NCBI GenBank assembly: GCA_017889845.1
Contig: JAGGAJ010000089.1
Coordinates: 1 to 7,293 of the forward strand
Direction of reading: 5' to 3'
Origin: Deltaproteobacteria bacterium
GTDB taxonomy: Bacteria; Desulfobacterota; Deferrimicrobia; Deferrimicrobiales; Deferrimicrobiaceae
DNA: 7,293 bases
Part shown: piece after piece, positions 5,639 to 7,293 of the stretch
How positions within the stretch are numbered: position 1 is the stretch's first letter
Layout: every line of letters starts with the position of its first letter
The notes under the pieces: generated by a model
The model's input: the letters and a program-made list of their open reading frames with translations, nothing else
What the model was told of the DNA's origin: nothing
Databases searched by the model: none
Program-made: the position numbers and the translations under genes

Positions 5639-7293
5639 TTGCCCCGTACCCTGGAGCCCGAAGAACCCGTTGGTTTCAACTGGATAAAGCTCATCCTCAT
5701 CCTGGTGGTCGCCGGTCTCTTCTTCGCCCTGGGCACGGGGGCGGCGGTCTTCCTCCTGGCGACGTTCGGCGATTTTCCCCCCATAGAGTCCGCCCAAGCC
5801 TATCGCCCCAGCGTCGCCTCGCGGATTTACGACCGGAACAATCGCCTCGTCGGGGAGATCTACCTCGAGAAGCGCACCCTGGTGCCCTACAAGTCCATCC
5901 CCTCCAACGTGGTGAAGGCATTCGTCGCGGCCGAGGACGCGAACTTCTTCCAGCACGGGGGGGTGGACTACGTCGCCATCATCCGGGCGGTCCTCAAGGA
6001 CATCCTCTCGGGCGGGTTCGCGCAGGGCGCCAGCACCATCACGCAACAGACGGTGAAGTCCCTGTTCCTCACCCCGGAGAAGAGCATCGCCCGGAAGGTG
6101 AAGGAGATCATCCTCGCCTACCGGATCGAGAGGAAGCTCACGAAGGAAGAGATCCTCTATCTCTACCTGAACCAGATCTACCTGGGCGAGGGCGCCTACG
6201 GCGTCGAAGCGGCGGCGCAGACGTATTTCGGGCGGGGGGTCTCCACTCTCCGACTGGCGGAGGGAGCCCTCCTCGCGGGGCTGGCGCAGGCGCCCAACCG
6301 GTACTCCCCCCGGAGCTACCTCGACCGGGCGAAGAAGAGGCAGCGGTACGTCCTGCGGCGCATGGCGGAGGTGGGGTTCATCGGGGAGGAGGAAGCGGAA
6401 AAGGCGTACAATGCCCGGCTGGCGCTCGCACCGCCCCCGACGTTCCGCTCGCGGGCCGCCTACTTCCTGGAGTACGTCCGGATCTACCTGCAGGAGAAGT
6501 ACGGGCCGGAGGCGATCTACAAGAACCAGATGAAGATCTACACCACCATCGACGAGCGCCTCCAGGAAGCGGCATTCGACGCCCTGAAGGAAGGCGTGAA
6601 GCGGATGGAGGAGCGGAACCGGTACCAGGGGCTGCAGGGCGCCTTCCTCGCCATGGACCCGCACACGGGCGGCGTCCTCGCCATGGTCGGCGGTGTGGAC
6701 TTCGCCGCCTCCCAGTTCAACCGGGCGCTTCAGGCGCGCCGGCAACCGGGGTCGGCCTTCAAGCCCGTCATCTACGCCGCCGCGCTGGACAAGGGGAGGA
6801 CGGTGGTCTCGGTGGCGGATGACTCGCCCATCGAGTTCGAACGGAGCGAGACGCAGATGTGGAAGCCGAAGAACTACGACGGCACTTTCCTCGGTCCCAT
6901 CCCGCTGCTGGAGGCGCTGGCCAAGTCGCGCAACCTCGCCACGGTGCGCCTGCTGAACGACATCGGCGTCGACACGGCGATCCGGATGGCCCGCGACCTC
7001 GGGATCGAGTCCCCCATCGAGCGGAACCTCTCCATCGCCCTCGGGTCGTCCGGGATCACCCCCCTGGAAATGGTCACGGCGTACGCTACGTTCGCCAACG
7101 GCGGGCGGCGGGCGACCCCCTTCTTCATCCGGGAAGTGCAGGACGCGTCGGGGAGCGTGCTGGAGCGGACGGAGACGAAGGTCGTGGCCGCGATCCCCCC
7201 GGAAACCGCCTTCCTGACGATCCGGCTCATGCAGGAGGTCCTGCGCAGCGGGACCGCGGTCTCCGCGAAGGGACTCTCCCCCAACCTCGCCGG
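5639..7293 (+). CDS. mrcA: Class A penicillin-binding protein (PBP1A-type), 3' end cut by the window edge
   Basis: This is a bifunctional peptidoglycan synthase anchored in the inner membrane with its domains in the periplasm. The glycosyltransferase half polymerises lipid II and the transpeptidase half cross-links stem peptides. The 551 visible residues show a short cytoplasmic N-terminus, one membrane helix (about 15-42) and a GT51 domain (about 60-235) with catalytic Glu99 in AAEDANFFQHGG, GASTITQQTVK (130-140), KVKEIILAYRIERKLTKEEI (153-172) and NQIYLGEGAYGVEAAA (178-193). The transpeptidase domain has the active-site SxxK at Ser372-Lys375 (QPGSAFKP) and the SxN motif as Ser430-Arg-Asn432. 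The window stops at LSPNLA, where the KTG motif is expected next. The start is TTG at 5639: GAGAGGAG lies 4 bases upstream, no ATG exists before the membrane helix, and the next in-frame GTG falls inside that helix. Class A PBPs usually exceed 700 residues, so about a quarter is missing. The distinction from PBP1B or PBP1C rests on overall likeness. Confidence 0.95.
   Translation, partial: MPRTLEPEEPVGFNWIKLILILVVAGLFFALGTGAAVFLLATFGDFPPIESAQAYRPSVASRIYDRNNRLVGEIYLEKRTLVPYKSIPSNVVKAFVAAEDANFFQHGGVDYVAIIRAVLKDILSGGFAQGASTITQQTVKSLFLTPEKSIARKVKEIILAYRIERKLTKEEILYLYLNQIYLGEGAYGVEAAAQTYFGRGVSTLRLAEGALLAGLAQAPNRYSPRSYLDRAKKRQRYVLRRMAEVGFIGEEEAEKAYNARLALAPPPTFRSRAAYFLEYVRIYLQEKYGPEAIYKNQMKIYTTIDERLQEAAFDALKEGVKRMEERNRYQGLQGAFLAMDPHTGGVLAMVGGVDFAASQFNRALQARRQPGSAFKPVIYAAALDKGRTVVSVADDSPIEFERSETQMWKPKNYDGTFLGPIPLLEALAKSRNLATVRLLNDIGVDTAIRMARDLGIESPIERNLSIALGSSGITPLEMVTAYATFANGGRRATPFFIREVQDASGSVLERTETKVVAAIPPETAFLTIRLMQEVLRSGTAVSAKGLSPNLA

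Noticed and set aside
5543..6745. A 400-codon open frame on the minus strand
   Set aside because: It is antisense to the PBP gene, whose GT51 motifs are all intact over this stretch; the composition is that of a high-GC shadow.

Overview
The window is GC-rich (roughly two thirds G+C by eye) and looks like the chromosome of a Gram-negative bacterium. The DnaK carries the insertion in its ATPase domain that is typical of Gram-negative DnaK proteins, there is a lipobox lipoprotein, and a class A penicillin-binding protein is present. The mix of an NtrC-type sigma-54 activator, a GTG- and a TTG-started gene and high GC would suit a deltaproteobacterial-type lineage (Desulfuromonadota or relatives). 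That placement is a guess from style, not a demonstrated assignment.

Layout. Five genes run leftwards on the minus strand. In their order of transcription they are: a secreted lipoprotein with a DNRLRE-like beta-rich body (5283 to 4624), a short soluble histidine kinase (4558 to 3788), an NtrC-family sigma-54 activator whose start overlaps the kinase stop as ATGA (3791 to 2424), a stand-alone receiver-domain protein (2206 to 1817), and dnaK (1796 to the left edge, missing only its C-terminal tail). One gene runs rightwards: a class A penicillin-binding protein (PBP1A, mrcA-like) from a TTG at 5639 to the right edge, cut just before its expected KTG motif.

There are two informative gaps. The 217-base gap between the activator and the receiver gene holds an almost consensus -24/-12 (sigma-54) promoter pointing into receiver-dnaK, an AT-rich stretch and two dyads. 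The 355-base gap between the divergent lipoprotein and PBP genes holds an extended -10 promoter for the PBP. It also holds a long, nested inverted-repeat region (5389 to 5530) that could fold into a rod-like RNA with competing helices and fits none of the RNA families compared.

How the parts may work together. The kinase and activator are a plausible two-component pair. The sigma-54-type promoter immediately beyond the activator gene suggests that the pair controls the receiver-dnaK unit, which would put a DnaK chaperone under two-component control rather than the usual RpoH or HrcA control. The receiver protein has lost two of the usual active-site residues, and the kinase has no sensor domain. 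Where the signal enters is therefore unclear, and the upstream lipoprotein is one candidate. This link is inference from position and motifs only.
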